This document shows positions 12,966-25,800 of a stretch of DNA of 64,000 nucleotides, in pieces. A program made the position numbers and the translations under genes. Within the stretch, counting starts at the first letter, position 1; every line of letters starts with the position of its first letter. Where the stretch lies: the NCBI GenBank assembly GCA_029255685.2, contig CM055317.2, positions 15,207,501 to 15,271,500 of the forward strand, given 5' to 3'. A model generated the notes under the pieces. That model was not told the DNA's origin. It ran no database searches and saw only the letters and a program-made list of their open reading frames with translations. The DNA comes from Silene conica (Eukaryota > Streptophyta > Magnoliopsida > Caryophyllales > Caryophyllaceae).

Positions 12966-14017
12966 TCTCTATAAAAGAAGTAGAATTTAACTCATTCTGA
13001 TTGGTTCATTGAAATAAGAAAAAAAAACTAACCACTAACTTTTAGTTTGATTTAATTTCCCTCTCTCCTAAATTCAGAATTCTCATTCCTACTTACGTAA
13101 TTGATTGCAGTATTACATTTCGTCATTGTCATAATAAAATACGATACGATCAAATTATTGTTCATCGAAAATATAAATAACAGTATACAACGTTGCAATA
13201 AAATACGATATAGAACGGTCCAAAAATCAAATCCGAAAAACAAAAAATTACAAACACGAAAAATAATTACAGTCCAAAAATTAAATTACATTATATTCTC
13301 TAATTTTCCAATCAAATCAAATATAAATTAAGATACTAAACAAAATAAAATACGGTAAAATACGATATACAACGGTCCAATATATATCAAAATTATTACG
13401 TTTTCGCCAATGTCGTAATAAAAATCCTGTATATTAGAAAAAAAATGAAAATCAGCACGAAAAATAAACAAAACGGGAATTCCAACCAAAATAACTCCAA
13501 GTCAACTAAAAATTATTCAGGCGGGGATATTACGTTTATTAATCAGGTTGCATGTTAATGATTAATGATAATACTAATTATGGTACTAATACTAATAAAA
13601 TACTGGAAATAAACTGAAAATCTATAATTTTATTATGCTAAAAAAAACTGCAAATTAATCCTATTTATGTAGATCTACTTCTAAGAGATTGAGACGATAT
13701 TGATAATAATCAAATAATTGACAGTTATAAAGAACACACAAGTAGGTAATAAAAAACACGGGATCAATATTTCTAATAAAAAATCCGTTAATTATGAAAC
13801 CATACCAAATAAAATTTGCCTTTTACATTAGCAATGAAATAGGTCGGATTTTATCGCAAAAAAAAAGCTTATTTCAGTAATTCATGATTTATAATAATTT
13901 TTATATTATCTACTTAATTTTTATTTTGAATTATATTTGTATTAATTAGTCACATATTTATGAGTAACCAATATTTAAAAACAGAACCGTACCTTTGTTG
14001 TACGGGCATAAAACTAG
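12966..14017. mobile_element. Non-autonomous Helitron
   Basis: The left end is TCTCTATAAAAG after an A at 12965. The right end is a hairpin CCGTAC-ctttgtt-GTACGG (13987-14005), a short spacer, then CTAG (14014-14017) before a T. 5' TC, 3' CTAG, a subterminal hairpin and A/T insertion without a target duplication are the Helitron hallmarks. About 1.05 kb, no Rep/helicase gene. Inside is a partly repeated segment with AAAATACGATAT..AACGGTCCAA (about 13190-13220 and 13345-13380). Confidence 0.83.
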
Positions 14018-14766
14018 TTAAGTGGATAAACAGATAAAATAGTTGTTTCTTTCTAAATACCTTGCTTTTATCTTATATTCTGATCTATTTTATTTATATA
14101 GTATTTGATCTGTTATAAAATTGTGACGTATATATCGTTACCTTTCATATGGATGATGTAGTGTATGTGTATCATCTGTTTCTCTACTCGCACGTTAATA
14201 AATGTGACGATAGCTAATTTTGTTTACAGAAAAATTGCATTACTCTGAATATCCAGACACTTTTAATGTGATCCATGAATTTAATTTTGTTCACATGATA
14301 TTCATGTGTTTGTTGTCACTTGTCACCCTCTTACAATAAGTACTTTCATAGTATATTTTAAATAAATTCTGCGCATATAATATCTTACTATTTCTTTCTT
14401 TGTTTTTAAGTTTTGCTGAATTTAAATCGGTCATGTCGGGTCGGGTTATTTTCGACTCTATTATTATAAATTATTTATGGAAAATAGATTATCTATAACA
14501 ATAAACATTTGGACGGAGTAAATCGGATCACGTCTCAATCTCAGATCCTTAGTTTCAGGTGTCAATCGAGTTATTTGGTTCACGTTAGTTTTGCCATGTC
14601 TACTTGCAAAACCCCGATACAATCATGTTCAACTTAAGAGAAGTAATCTCGTAATTAACAAATGAAAATTGAATGTTCGAAAGTAGATTATAGTTTAATA
14701 ATATAAAAGTAAGTGAGATAATTAGAAGATAGGCAAGTCTTGGAAAATTAGCTTGTATTTGTAGGT
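14018..14766. other. AT-rich intergenic DNA
   Basis: Nothing recognisable. No TIRs or conserved open frames seen. Confidence 0.4.
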
Positions 14767-14784
14767 AATATTCTAAAGTTACAT

Positions 14785-16592
14785 AGTCTATCTGCGGAAA
14801 AAAAGCTCTGCCTTCTCTCCTCTTTCTCTCTCTACAAAAACCCAAATAAATTACCCTTGTAGTTGTTGTCTCTCCCTCACCGATCACTCCCCCGTTTATC
14901 TGCCCGGTCTCTCACCGGAGTTTGGGTCTTTCCTTGGCCCGACTCCGGCGAAAAATGCACTCCTTCTCTTACCTTTTATTTGTTTTATTAATCGCTTCTT
15001 CAATAAGATCGATCTTTACCTTTCGTTAGTCTCGTTTTGGTTCTGTTTTCGATCGTCATCTGTGACGATCGTGTCAGCGCTGATCCTTTTGGTGGTTGTT
15101 GGTTTTGTATAAGACGATCGGAGCTCTCCTTTCTTGTCTCCCATTTCTCTCCGTCTGATTTTGAAGCGTGGGCCAGATTGTGATTCTTCGGCCGATCGGG
15201 GAGCGGTGTGTAATTGTTTGCATGTAAGTAGGCGAGCATGCAGCCAAGAAAAGGCCCTTGGCACGAAGTGGTATCCAGCTTTTTTAAAAGTAAAAGTCGA
15301 AGGTAGTCAATCTCAGTCCGTCAGGGGGTTTTGTTAGTTTGACTCTCCTTGCATGCAATCTTTGGGAGTATGTTCTTCCTACCCATCGGAAAAAAAATGT
15401 CTTCATGTGTATTTGATTTTCCATTTTGCTGGGTTTTGATCCTTACTTTCGTCGTCGTCCCTCCGGTACCTTGTCCTGTCACCATTGTTGTTTTTTCCTT
15501 CCCAGGGGTGATCCCCCCACTTCCCCCACCCCTGGTTAGTCTGTAGTCGTGTCAATGAGTATAGCTCATTCTATCGTTTTGTCTTACGTGGTCGGGTTTT
15601 GTGTCCGATACGGTGATCCCCCCATTTCCCCCACCTATCGGTCTCGTTTCCTGCGTGTTCGTCTGGTTGTTTGTATGTTGGTGGTCCTGGGAGGTATTGT
15701 CTGGTGAAACAGTTCCGGTTGGTAGGTGTATGTAATTCGCCGGATGGTTTTTTTGTTCGGTTGTCTACTCCCGTTTTTTTGGGGTTGCATGCATGTGTCT
15801 TTGTTTTTCGGAGTCAGTTACGGTCTGTTTCTTTGGGAGGGTTGATATGTGGGTGCTCTTGTTTGTGTTTGTCTTTGGTTTTGTGTTGTCGAGACTCTTG
15901 TTTTGGTTAATCGGTCGAAGTGTGGTTTCCTTGTCTAGTTTGTGAGGGGTCATTGAGGAGTGCCCCGGGTCAGCTCTTGGGGTGTTGGTTGTGATATTGG
16001 TTTGGGTCAGAGGTGGTGGTTTCACCTCCCTTGTTAACTTATGACCTTTAGTACTATAATATCTTTTGTTTTAATAAATCTCTTTAAAGAGACCATGTTT
16101 TTTTGTTTGTCTTTTGTGTCTTATGTGTCCTTCAAAGGCGATGTTGGTAGTAATTGGTGGAAGGTTGGTCGGGAGGAGATTTCTGGCCTTTTCTATCACT
16201 TTACTGACTTTCTTGGGTCGTTGGTCTTTGGACTGTTGCGGTCGACCACCACGGTGTAGGAGATCCCTCTCCACTGAAGACAAACTTTTTCGGCTCGTTC
16301 TTCCCCCTATATTTCTACGCACTTGTGGCGTAAGTGCACCTGGCTCGTCTCTTTGGCTCATTGAAGTTCTTAGTATTGCTGATAATTTGGACGAAGTTGC
16401 CCGTGGCCTATCTACATCATCTTACCAGCTTGTTTGTAGTCGTCTCTTTTACTACGAGATGATAATTGTCTTAGTAGTTTTATGGTTTGTTTTATTCTTT
16501 GATAATGTTCAATGTAATAGTATTAATAGGTCGGCTCATGCTATTGCAAAAACAATGGTATGAATCAGCCGTAATCATCTGTCAAAAAAAAA
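14785..16592 (+). mobile_element. Deleted LINE retrotransposon with target duplication
   Basis: Flanked by an 18-bp direct repeat AATATTCTAAAGTTACAT (14767-14784 and 16593-16610). It ends in a poly(A) run after ...ATCATCTGTC, which shows target-primed retrotransposition. Just before the tail, the open frame at 16114-16563 ends with CNSINRSAHAIAKTMV. That resembles the end of the RNase H domain of plant L1-type LINEs. The first 1.2 kb is GT-rich non-coding sequence resembling a 5'UTR, with two GATCCCCCCA-type blocks (about 15510 and 15615). ORF1, endonuclease and reverse transcriptase are missing, so this looks like an internal-deletion derivative. Confidence 0.8.
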
Positions 16593-16968
16593 AATATTCT
16601 AAAGTTACATGATAGGCCTAAGCCCAAACGGTAAAATTAGAGCAAAAACTGACTTGGTTATTGGTCTCGTAGGCTCCATTTCCGTCAACGACTGACCAAT
16701 AAAAAAAGCATTTCAGATTCATTATAGTTGGATCGAGTGCTTCGTTGATCGAAATGGATTCCCTTTGGCCCTTTGCTAGCTTAGGTTGAGCTTGAGAAAG
16801 AGTCTTTCTTAGTATTTTTTCACTCTTTAACATATGCCCTTGAAATTTATTACAAGTCATAAAAAGCGCTATTAAATCCATTTTTAACAAGAACTTCAAT
16901 TAAACACACAAAATACTCCAAAATTAGAGGAAAATGTTGGTCTTTGTATGAGCGTAAATGAATCTAAA

Positions 16969-19100
16969 TAGAGCTGTTCATGGGTGGTACTGTCCGAAAA
17001 TCCGGCCCATTCGGCCTAAATTTTTACCGGGTTTGGACATCATTTTTCTGAAAAAATGGGCCAGGGGCTAACCCGGCCCAACCCATTTTAGTAAATGGGC
17101 CGAACACGGACAAGAAAAATGTAAAACGGGTTAACAAATCCGACCCGCTAAAGTAATATGAGCAATTAGTATATAACTAATTTTTTACTCTTGTTTGGAT
17201 TTTGAACTTATATTTGATGCGCGAGATTAAGTCGTCAGTTCTCACGATCAAACAAATTTATAAACCCGATATAAAATAGTATAATAGGGTTATCGTTCGC
17301 AAGGATGGTGGGGATAATTGCGTAGTTATGTTCTAGTCTAAGTCTAAGTCGGGGGTAATAGGTTTTGTGAAATGATTAACAACTCAGGAGCAAGAAATAA
17401 AGCTAGGATGCAAATTCAATTAAAGGTAAACTAGGGTGTCGGGGGTCACTGAGATGGGTAGATGAAATATGCTAGAAAGTCAACTAGATGGTCTCAAGCA
17501 AATGGTCTCGGTAAGTCTCTTCTCTCGAGTCGACTAAACCTAGGTCGAAATACCCTAACTTTCGCTACAAATACATACAACCAACCCTAAAACATGCCAA
17601 GACAAACCCTCAACCGTCGCTAAAGGCAAGACACACTAAAATCAAAGCCCAACTTTCGTTGAAGCAAATCATCAAACACCTAGCATGCAATGAGTGAATA
17701 ACCTTTTACTCAAGAACAACTAATTTATAAATTAGCATAATATTATCATCTAACAACACCCAAGTTCCCCCTAACCATAGGTATAAGTCTACTCACTCAT
17801 GGCTAAGAAAAACATGTGAACAAATGATAAACAAGTGCTAAACATAATGAAATATACAAAGGTAAACAATTGAATAAAGAGAACTTAAAGTAGATGTAAT
17901 AACTGAGTAAAGAAGAAAAAGATTATACCAACTAATTGCATAAAGGCAAGGACTTTGATTACAAAAGAAAGATTTTTCTCAAACCCTTCAAGCTACAACC
18001 AAAATCCTCTTGAACAAATACTAAAAAGAACTACTAAGGATTAACTAAGGAAAGATTGTGATTAACTACAAGATTAAATGAAGAACTAAGAACGGATTAA
18101 GATTTTTAGGAGAGTTTTTGAAGCTAAGAGTATCTCAATGGAATAGTAAAAACCCTAGAAAAGGAAATAAAATTGCGTAAAAGTTGCGTCAAAAAAATAA
18201 ATGACACAAGTGCGGGTTTATATAGAGTGCGAATTTCTGAGAAATGACTCTCAGCCGGTTAACCAGCTGCCGGTCTAGGACCGGCTAAGAGTCAAAATAC
18301 GAACTTCTGAACTTTTGAAACTTGATAGCCTCCTCCCAAGCCGGTGGACCGGCTGCCGGTCGGCCACCGGCTGAGGGCCTTGATAGCTGCTACTGACTTC
18401 TTGAGGTTGAGAAAAGTTGTTAAGTGTTGAGAGGGGGTCACAGCCGGTCCACCGGCTGCCTGTCGGCCACTGGTGAGGACCCAAAAGCAAACTTCAGATT
18501 TTTTTTCTTCTTATGCCCAGGTGGAGGGGCTCCCAGCCGGCGGACCGGCTGCCGGCCGACCGACTGAGGATCCCACTATGCTATTTCTTCGTCTTTTCTC
18601 CTCTTTTTCCTTTGATTTCGCTTCGTTTGTTCCCGTTTCTTCATTCCCGCCTCAAGTCCTACAAAATGGCAACCAAATACGAATAGTCGAGGCAATGGGC
18701 ACGAAATCGAGCAAAGGCACGCAAAACGAGGTCGAAACGGGACCAAAAATGAAGAAAAGATAAAGAAAATCACGACCAAAATGTGACTCATCTATATTCA
18801 GATGACCAATTTAGTCATCCTTATATTTTGTGTATTAATGTTAAGAATTTAAAACTTAATTCAATATCGGTTTTGCAAGTTTATCACGTTGTTAATTACT
18901 TAATTAATTAATTCTCAAAAGTTAACAGAAAAATATGAGTCAGACAGCACATGGGTTGCCCGAATTTAGCAGTTGAGCGGGTAAGGGCAAGGAGAAGTAG
19001 CCCGCTATTTTGGCCCAACACGCCCGCTATAGTCTTATAGGGCACTTTTCCCTTTCAGCCCAGCCCATGTCCGGCCCAAACCCGCATTTGGACAGCTCTA
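16969..19100. mobile_element. hAT-type element interrupted by a solo LTR
   Basis: The ends TAGAGCTGTTCATGG and (inverted) TTTGGACAGCTCTA are hAT-like TIRs. The 8-bp flanks AATCTAAA and AATCAAAG match at six positions. Net of the nested solo LTR the element is about 550 bp and has no transposase. GC-rich GGGCC/GGCCC blocks lie near both ends. Confidence 0.7.
17215..18793 (-). mobile_element. Solo LTR, copy 1 (Athila/Ty3-like family, minus orientation)
   Basis: A 1579-bp sequence about as long as, and colinear with, 57953-59546. It is bounded by 5-bp duplications ATATT (17210-17214 and 18794-18798). Read on the minus strand it has a TATA box near 18216-18226 (CTATATAAAC) and ends in ...CGCGCATCA, comparable with the ...GCTATCA end of the Athila LTR. 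No internal domain or second LTR adjoins it, so it is a recombination-derived solo LTR. Its other terminal base reads CT where copy 2 has CA. Four GC-rich CCGGCTGCCGG modules start near 18251, 18338, 18441 and 18533, next to the TATA box. Confidence 0.8.
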
Positions 19101-19157
19101 AATCAAAGTAAGAGGTGAGCCAGAGTACTAAACACAATAAACTAAGTTGTTAACACT

Positions 19158-19861
19158 TAGGCTTTGTTCTTTCTGACTTTTTAGAGCTGAACTAAACTGA
19201 ATGGAGCTAAACTGAACTGAATTTAATCGAGTTGAACTGAATTGAATGAAGCTGAAATTAATAAAAGTGAATGAAGTTTAAGTAATTGAACTAACTAACT
19301 AACTAACTAACTAAATAATAATAAAAGTAATATTAATAATAATAATAATAATAATAAAAGTTTTGTTTGATTAATAAAATAACTTATTAATAATTTCTTT
19401 CGGATGCATTAACTTGGTATACCAGTTATACAACATCAAAGTACTCAAGAAAGAACAGTTTCAAACATGGATGATAAAGAACAGAAAAAACTCATAGATA
19501 AAAAACTCATAGATAAAGTTCGAAAAATTAAGGCGTGTTCTTGGTGTCCATAATGACTGTGATAATGAAGCACATCAAGATGATATGGAAGTGATGTATT
19601 TTGTGTTAATGATATCAATATTTTCAAGATTATGATTTTCGATTGTCTTGACAAATACGAGTATTACTATTTGAATGCTATTAAATTTTACTTCTAAAGT
19701 ACAATTTTATCAACTCCCCACGTTTCACTAATAATAATAATAATAAATATATATAAAATAATAAATATATATACAATAATAATAAAAAAAATAAACAACA
19801 ACAACAACAATTAATAATAAAAAAAATAGAAAAATAAATAAATATAATAATAGTAAAAATA

Positions 19862-19952
<91 letters not shown>

Positions 19953-20096
19953 TGAGATGAACTTAATAAAACCGATATGAACTTAACTGAGTTGAATTAA
20001 ACTGAACTGAACTGAATGAAGCTGATTTGAATTGAACTAAACAGAGCCAAGCTGAATCAAAACGAGTTACAAATAAGGTAGAAAGAACATGGTCCT
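19158..20096. repeat. TIR-bounded repeat with CTGAACTAAA-type tandem blocks and (TAA)n
   Basis: The left edge TAGGCTTTGTTCTTTCT and the right edge AGAAAGAACATGGTCCTA are inverted relatives. The flanks of both arms are degenerate GAACTGAA/GAACTAAA/GAGCTGAA units, and the centre is simple-sequence DNA. No target duplication was found, so superfamily is uncertain. Confidence 0.5.
19862..19951. repeat. (TAA)n microsatellite
   Basis: Uninterrupted run of about 30 TAA units, with shorter interrupted runs at 19318-19355 and 19728-19800. Confidence 0.95.
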
Positions 20097-20467
20097 ACTC
20101 TTCCCATCTAAAGCAACCACACATCCTTTTACCCCATCGAGGTCTCATTACTCTATTCGCATCAAAGTTTTCATTCCACTTTTGCCGAACACGAACTCGA
20201 TTAATGCTTCTGAAGTTTTCACTATGTAAGCTGAAAAATGACACCAACAAACACCCTCACTAAATTTATAATGTTCTCCATCCGATTCTTTGTATCCTCT
20301 TTCCATTTTTTTTATCAATAATTGAGATTAGTTTGGACTAATATGGTTTCTCTCAATTTTTTTTTCTCTCTCTCTTTTCTCTCGTATACATCATCTTTTA
20401 ATATATTTTCTCTCGCTATTGATTAAACATTATTTTTAGGAAATATGGCAAATTACTACCTAATAAG

Positions 20468-20683
20468 TAGGGATGACAATGGATGATAGATCCGGGCCAG
20501 ATCCGTAAGACCCGACCCTGATGGACCGGATCTGGATCCTATTTTTTCAGACCCGTTGGATCCGGGTCGAATCTGGATCCACTACTTTTAAAATGGATCT
20601 GGATCTAGATCCTCTTACGCAGACCCTGAACGATCCATATCCGATCCTGGACCCGGTCCAGATCCGACCCGTTGCCAGCTCTA
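20468..20683. mobile_element. hAT MITE rich in GGATCC/GATCCGG
   Basis: TIRs TAGGGATGACAATGG and CGTTGCCAGCTCTA are flanked by a perfect 8-bp duplication CTAATAAG (20460-20467 and 20684-20691). The interior is made of GATCCGGATC-like units. It is the same family as 38657-39334. Confidence 0.88.
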
Positions 20684-20998
20684 CTAATAAGTTTAAAAAA
20701 TTGTATATTCCTACATAATATAATTAATTATGCATCTTACTACCTAAAATCACACCTAATTAATCAGTTTGTTACTTTTTGGACGAAAACCGAACTTAAG
20801 TTAGTTTTTAAATGGTCGGAGTAAGTTAAATGGCGGTTGTACCCCTTATTATTCCCCTCTCCCTACTTCTTAAGTCTTAACTAGTGTATCTCACGATTAA
20901 CCGCTTAACTCCCTCCCTCCCATTAATCTTCCTGCCGCCATTTTTATCACGGTTGTTGTTATGATGTTGGTGGTTGTGGTGGCTATCAAGGCAGTGAC

Positions 20999-22719
20999 TG
21001 ATAACTACGTTATCAACCTATTTCTCGTCACTATTTCCCTCTACTTTGTCCAATTTTTATGTCGGTTCTCCCATATTTATTCCCTTTTATCCTTAAATAA
21101 CATTTCATGCTATTTTCATGCGAATTTTATGTTTTTTTGTAGCATCGTTGTGTTATTATAGGTGTTTCGGGATCTTTACGGAAGTTCCGGGAAGCCTACA
21201 AGTCGAGAAACCAAGTTTTGAACCATTCCGGGTGTTCCTAGTTCCAAGTCGGGTGTAACCTGGGCAGTCAGGTGTTCCTACACCCACCTAAAAACCCAAG
21301 TCAGGTGTAACTCAGGCAGTCAGGTGTTGGAACACCTGACTGGAGGAGTTACACCCAAGAAGAGCAAAGAACAAGACAAAGCAAGCAAGCCGGGTGTAAC
21401 TAGCCCCCATCCGGTGTACCTAGACCACGGCCGGTGTAGGGAACACCGGATGGGCCTTCTTTTCGCATGGTTTTGTCTTTCTTAAGTGGGCTTTCACCCC
21501 CACTTAAGCATTTGTATATATACTCTAATTTGGAGATATTTTGGATAACAAGCAACTACACATTACAAGCTTAGAATTCATCTTCATTTTACCTTAGTAT
21601 TTTTAAGTAGAAACAATTTTCTAGGGTTTGGGTTTTTGAAGGAGATTGTTCATCCTTTTTCCGATCATTCCTTGTTCTTAATCTTTGGTATTGTAATCTT
21701 TACCTTAATCTTTCTTTCAATCTTATTAGTTGTTTTAATTTCATTTCTTTGCCATTCTCACATCTCTCCTCTTGCATGCTAGTTGTTCTCATAAATAGTT
21801 TTAATTGATTGATCGTATGTTATTAGCATCTATAATCATCAAAAACATGTGTGTCATCATTAGATCGCCTTTATTCATTAGTCTCGAATCCCTAATCATG
21901 ATTAGTGAGTAGACCCCCCTTCTAGGGGGTGATTTGACCTTAAAACATGTTGACTTCCTAAGATAGGTGTTTGTTGGGTTGTAAAGGGTGAAGGAGTTGA
22001 GGTTTGTCAAGGGGTTTGACTTGTTAAAATGTTTGGCTTGGGCTTTTGAATCGGGAGACTTTTAACCCTCGACCATCAACGAGAGTTGACTAGGTTAGAA
22101 GTTGACCACCCTAGTTAGGCTAGTTATCGACCTAGATTGAACCCGAGAGGGGGAATTTGGGTTGGGTACCCTTGATATACGGTTGGAAAACGAACCTTGA
22201 GAGAGGAAGTGGGAAGACCGGGTTTAGGCTTGTTTTGATCCTTCGGCCTAGGAAGGAGGGGGTTGGGGTTTGGCCAATCTTAATCACCTTAATCCTAGAA
22301 CCCGGAGTAGTCCGACTCATAAACCCGAGAGGGGCATGGGGAGGCAATTCTAGTGTTACCTAGTGAGCCCGAGAGGGAGTCTTGGTACGAATAAGAGGAG
22401 TCACCTCTCAACCCCGCTACCTAAAACAACCGAATAAGCATCTATCACGGGAAGTCACGTGTGAATGGTTGAATCACCTCCTAGTCCCTTCTAAATTTGA
22501 GTAAACCGCTTTATTCTTAATCTAGTTTGTTTTCTTTAGCTTTTGTTACTTTTAGTCCTTAGTCTTAGTTCTTTAATCTCAACCAACTCAAGATTTATTC
22601 GACTTAGCTAAGCAAAAAGATAAAACGAGAGGTACTCAACGAACTACTCCCTGTGGACCGACCCTCGATATTTGCTACGACTATTCGTACACTTGCGAGG
22701 CAATATTTTAAAGCTATCA
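20999..22719 (+). repeat. Athila 5' LTR
   Basis: Starts TGATAACTACG and ends ...AAAGCTATCA. A TATA box (TATATATA, 21515-21522) places the U3/R border near 21.55 kb. Just upstream lies a perfect 10-bp inverted repeat CTTAAGTGGG/CCCACTTAAG (21481-21508). Upstream again is an array of GGTGTAAC/GGTGTTCC inverted repeats (21229-21460). Confidence 0.95.
21481..21522 (+). promoter_or_regulatory. LTR core promoter: CTTAAGTGGG palindrome and TATA box
   Basis: CTTAAGTGGG, a 7-8 nt loop and CCCACTTAAG precede TATATATA by only a few bases. The same arrangement recurs in the 3' LTR at 33953-33994. Confidence 0.7.
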
Positions 22720-22725
22720 AGTTTT

Positions 22726-22743
22726 TGGCGCCGTTGCCGGGGA
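22726..22743 (+). promoter_or_regulatory. Primer-binding site, tRNA-Asp type
   Basis: TGGCGCCGTTGCCGGGGA begins six bases after the LTR. It is the usual Athila primer site, complementary to the 3' end of tRNA-Asp. Confidence 0.92.
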
Positions 22744-22831
22744 GTAACGTATTGATATCTTATTGTTTAATCTTAGTTTAGCCTAGGTCACTTTATGTTA
22801 CTAATCCTTGAATCGAGTGTGTAGGTGTTGC

Positions 22832-25800
22832 ATGAGTAGAAGAACTCGCAAGGTCCAACCACAGTATCCTATAGACCTTGAGATAGAAGCTACCGCAAGA
22901 CGCCTCAACGCCTTGAAAAGAAGAGGATTGATTGAAGTCCCAATTGAGGAGGTAACATCATTTGGAGAGAATTCTCAACCTTCAAATTTTGAGAACCCTT
23001 TCCACATTTCCGAGGAAGATATAATGGGAGACCCCGAACCCGTCGCCATGAGAGACCGTTTAGCCCCAAAAACGGTTGTAAACCCAAGCATAGTGAAACC
23101 TCCAATCCAAGCCAACAACTTTGAGTTAAAGGCAACTTTGTTACAACTTGTACAAGGGAATCAATTTGGTGGAGGAGCCACCGAAAATCCGAACGAGCAC
23201 ATTAACGACTTTCTCGATAGTTGTGAGATGTATAAGGCCAATGGTGTGAGTGATGATGCTCTTCGTCTAAGGCTCTTTCCGCATTCCTTGAGGGGAAGTG
23301 CCAAGGAATGGCTTAAGAGTTGTGAACCGGAGTCATTGAAGACTTGGGATGATGTCTCAAAGGCCTTTCTCAATAAGTACTTTCCACCTCAACGAACCGC
23401 AAGGATCAAAAGTGAACTTCAAGGCTTCACTCAATTAGAGGATGAGACGCTTTACGAGGCGTGGGAGAGGTATAAAGCTTTGCAAAGGTTGTGCCCACAC
23501 CACGGAATCGGAGAAGATGAGCTCATAAACAACTTCTATGAAGGACTCAACAATGAGATGAAGATGAACCTTGATTCGGGTTCCGGAAAGGGAGCATTAG
23601 ATAAGATAGATCACAAGACCGCCAAGGGATTGATTGAAGAGATGGCTTCTAGAACCTTTCATTGGAGTCATGATAGGCATAAGAGAAAAGGAAAGTCGAG
23701 TGTGGAGACGGCGAGTAACCTTGAGGTAAAAGGGTTGATAGACGAATTGAAGCAACAAGTCGCCTTGTTGAGTGTTAACAAGAACCAAGCTCACACTCCA
23801 AACAATTCATGCTCAAGCCGTCAACAAGTTTACTATTGTGATTTTTGTGGAGACCAAGGGCACTCACCCAATGAGTGTCACTTGGTCGGAGGAGATGGAA
23901 GTGGTATGGAGCAAGTTAACGGGTTGTGGGAGTCAACCCCGGCCCAAAGAGCCTTTAATAATAATCAATACCATCCGGGCTTGAGAAACCACCCAAACTT
24001 TTCATACAATTCCAACAATGCTCAAAATTCAAATTTCCAATCGAAACCACCACAAAATCCAAATTTTCAAGCACAAAAAACAAATCCAACTTTCAATAAT
24101 GCACCACCGGGTTTCCAAGGAAAAACCTTTACTCCTAGACCACCTTTCCAATCAAACAACCAACCTTTCCAACAAAACCAACAATTCCCTCAACCACAAC
24201 AACAATCCTTCCAACAACCCTTTCCACAACAACAAACACAACCAAAAACCAATCTTGAATCTATGATGGAGCAACTCATGACCAACCAAAATCAATTCAT
24301 AACCACCTCCAACCAAAGGCAAGATGACACTACCACTTCCATTAACCAATTGAGAAGCCAAATGCAAGCTTCTCAAAGAATAACCGACAACCAAATCAAC
24401 CAATTGGCCACTCAAGTGAGTAACATGCAAGGTCCCAACGGAAGATTTCCGGGAAAGACCGAAGAGAACCCAAAGACCGTGAACTCCATTCACTTGAGAA
24501 GCGGGAGAGAATTGGATGATCGGGTACCGGTAAAGAAGAGAAAGAGTAGTGTTGACAAACAAGAGAAGGTGGTTGTTGAGACTAGCAAGGAGCCGGAAGA
24601 AGACCTTGTAGAAATAGTGGTGGAAACACCAATGGTAATTGATGAGTCAAAGAAGGGGGTTGAAGACCCAAAGCCGAGTGTTGTGAAACCTTTTGTGCCT
24701 CAAATTCCATTCCCACAAAGGTTGGCGAGAGCGAAGCTTGAACAAAAGTATGGGAAGTTCATAGACTTGATGAAAGACGTGAACATTACAATTCCATTTC
24801 TTGATGCCATTAAGGAGATCCCGACTTATGGTAAATTCTTGAAGGATTTGGTGTCTAACAAGAACTCCCTAAATGCTTTTCAAACGGTGAATGTGTCAAA
24901 GGAGTGTAGTGCCATACTAATGAATGGAGCTCCCGCCAAGCTTGAGGACCCCGGGAGTTTTTCTATCCCATGCCTAGTTGGTGATGTCCGAGTTGAGAGA
25001 GCTCTATGCGATTTGGGGGCAAGTATTAGCCTTATGCCTTTAAAAATTTTCAAGAAGTTGAAGGGCTTTGAGCTCTCTCCAACAAGAGTCTCTCTCCAAC
25101 TAGCGGATAGATCGGTAAGGTACCCAATGGGGCTAGTGGAGGATGTGCCGCTCAAAGTAGGAAAGATAATCATCCCATGTGACTTTTATGTCATGGATAT
25201 GCCCGAGGACACTAATGTACCAATCATTTTGGGACGCCCATGCCTTGCCACGGGAGGAGCCCTCATTGATGTTAAAAACGGGAAGCTATCTTTACAAGTT
25301 GGGGATGACAAGGTGGAGTTTTCTCTAGATAAAGCTTTGAGTGAGCCCTCGGAGGGAAAGGCATGCTACATGGTGGATATCCTTGAAGATTGTGTGGAAA
25401 AGAAAACCAATAAAGGAGATACTAGCTTGCAAAGGTTCCTAGAAGGAGAGGTGAGGGATTGCAAGGAGCATAGGGAATATGTCATGGCTATGGAGGCAAC
25501 TCCCTTGGAGGAGCCAAACAAGAGATTTGAAAGCTTGAAGAGGGATGGTAAAGAAGAGGAGAGATCTACGCCTCCTCAAGTGGAGTTGAAACCTCTTCCT
25601 TCTTCTCTTAGACATGTTTTTCTTGGGCCTAATGACTCTTATCCCATTATTGTTAATAGTGCACTTAATGACATCGAACTTGAGAAATTGCTTGTAGTTG
25701 TAAGAAAATACAAAGATGTCATTGGGTACACCATTAACGATATCAAGGGTATTAGTCCCTCCTTTTGCACTCACCGCATCCATCTAGAGCATGAGGATTC

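Noticed and set aside
19318..19951. CRISPR-like or satellite array
   Set aside because: It is (TAA)n simple sequence and degenerate CTGAACTAAA blocks without unique spacers.
22132..22363. Opposed open frames in the 5' LTR (repeated at 34604-34835)
   Set aside because: Chance frames in GC-richer LTR sequence, duplicated only because the LTR is.
22808..22831. Upstream extension of the Gag-Pol frame
   Set aside because: It begins at TTG; the first ATG is at 22832.
24152..24562. 136-codon antisense frame in gag
   Set aside because: Shadow of the Gln/Asn-rich linker of the Gag-Pol frame.
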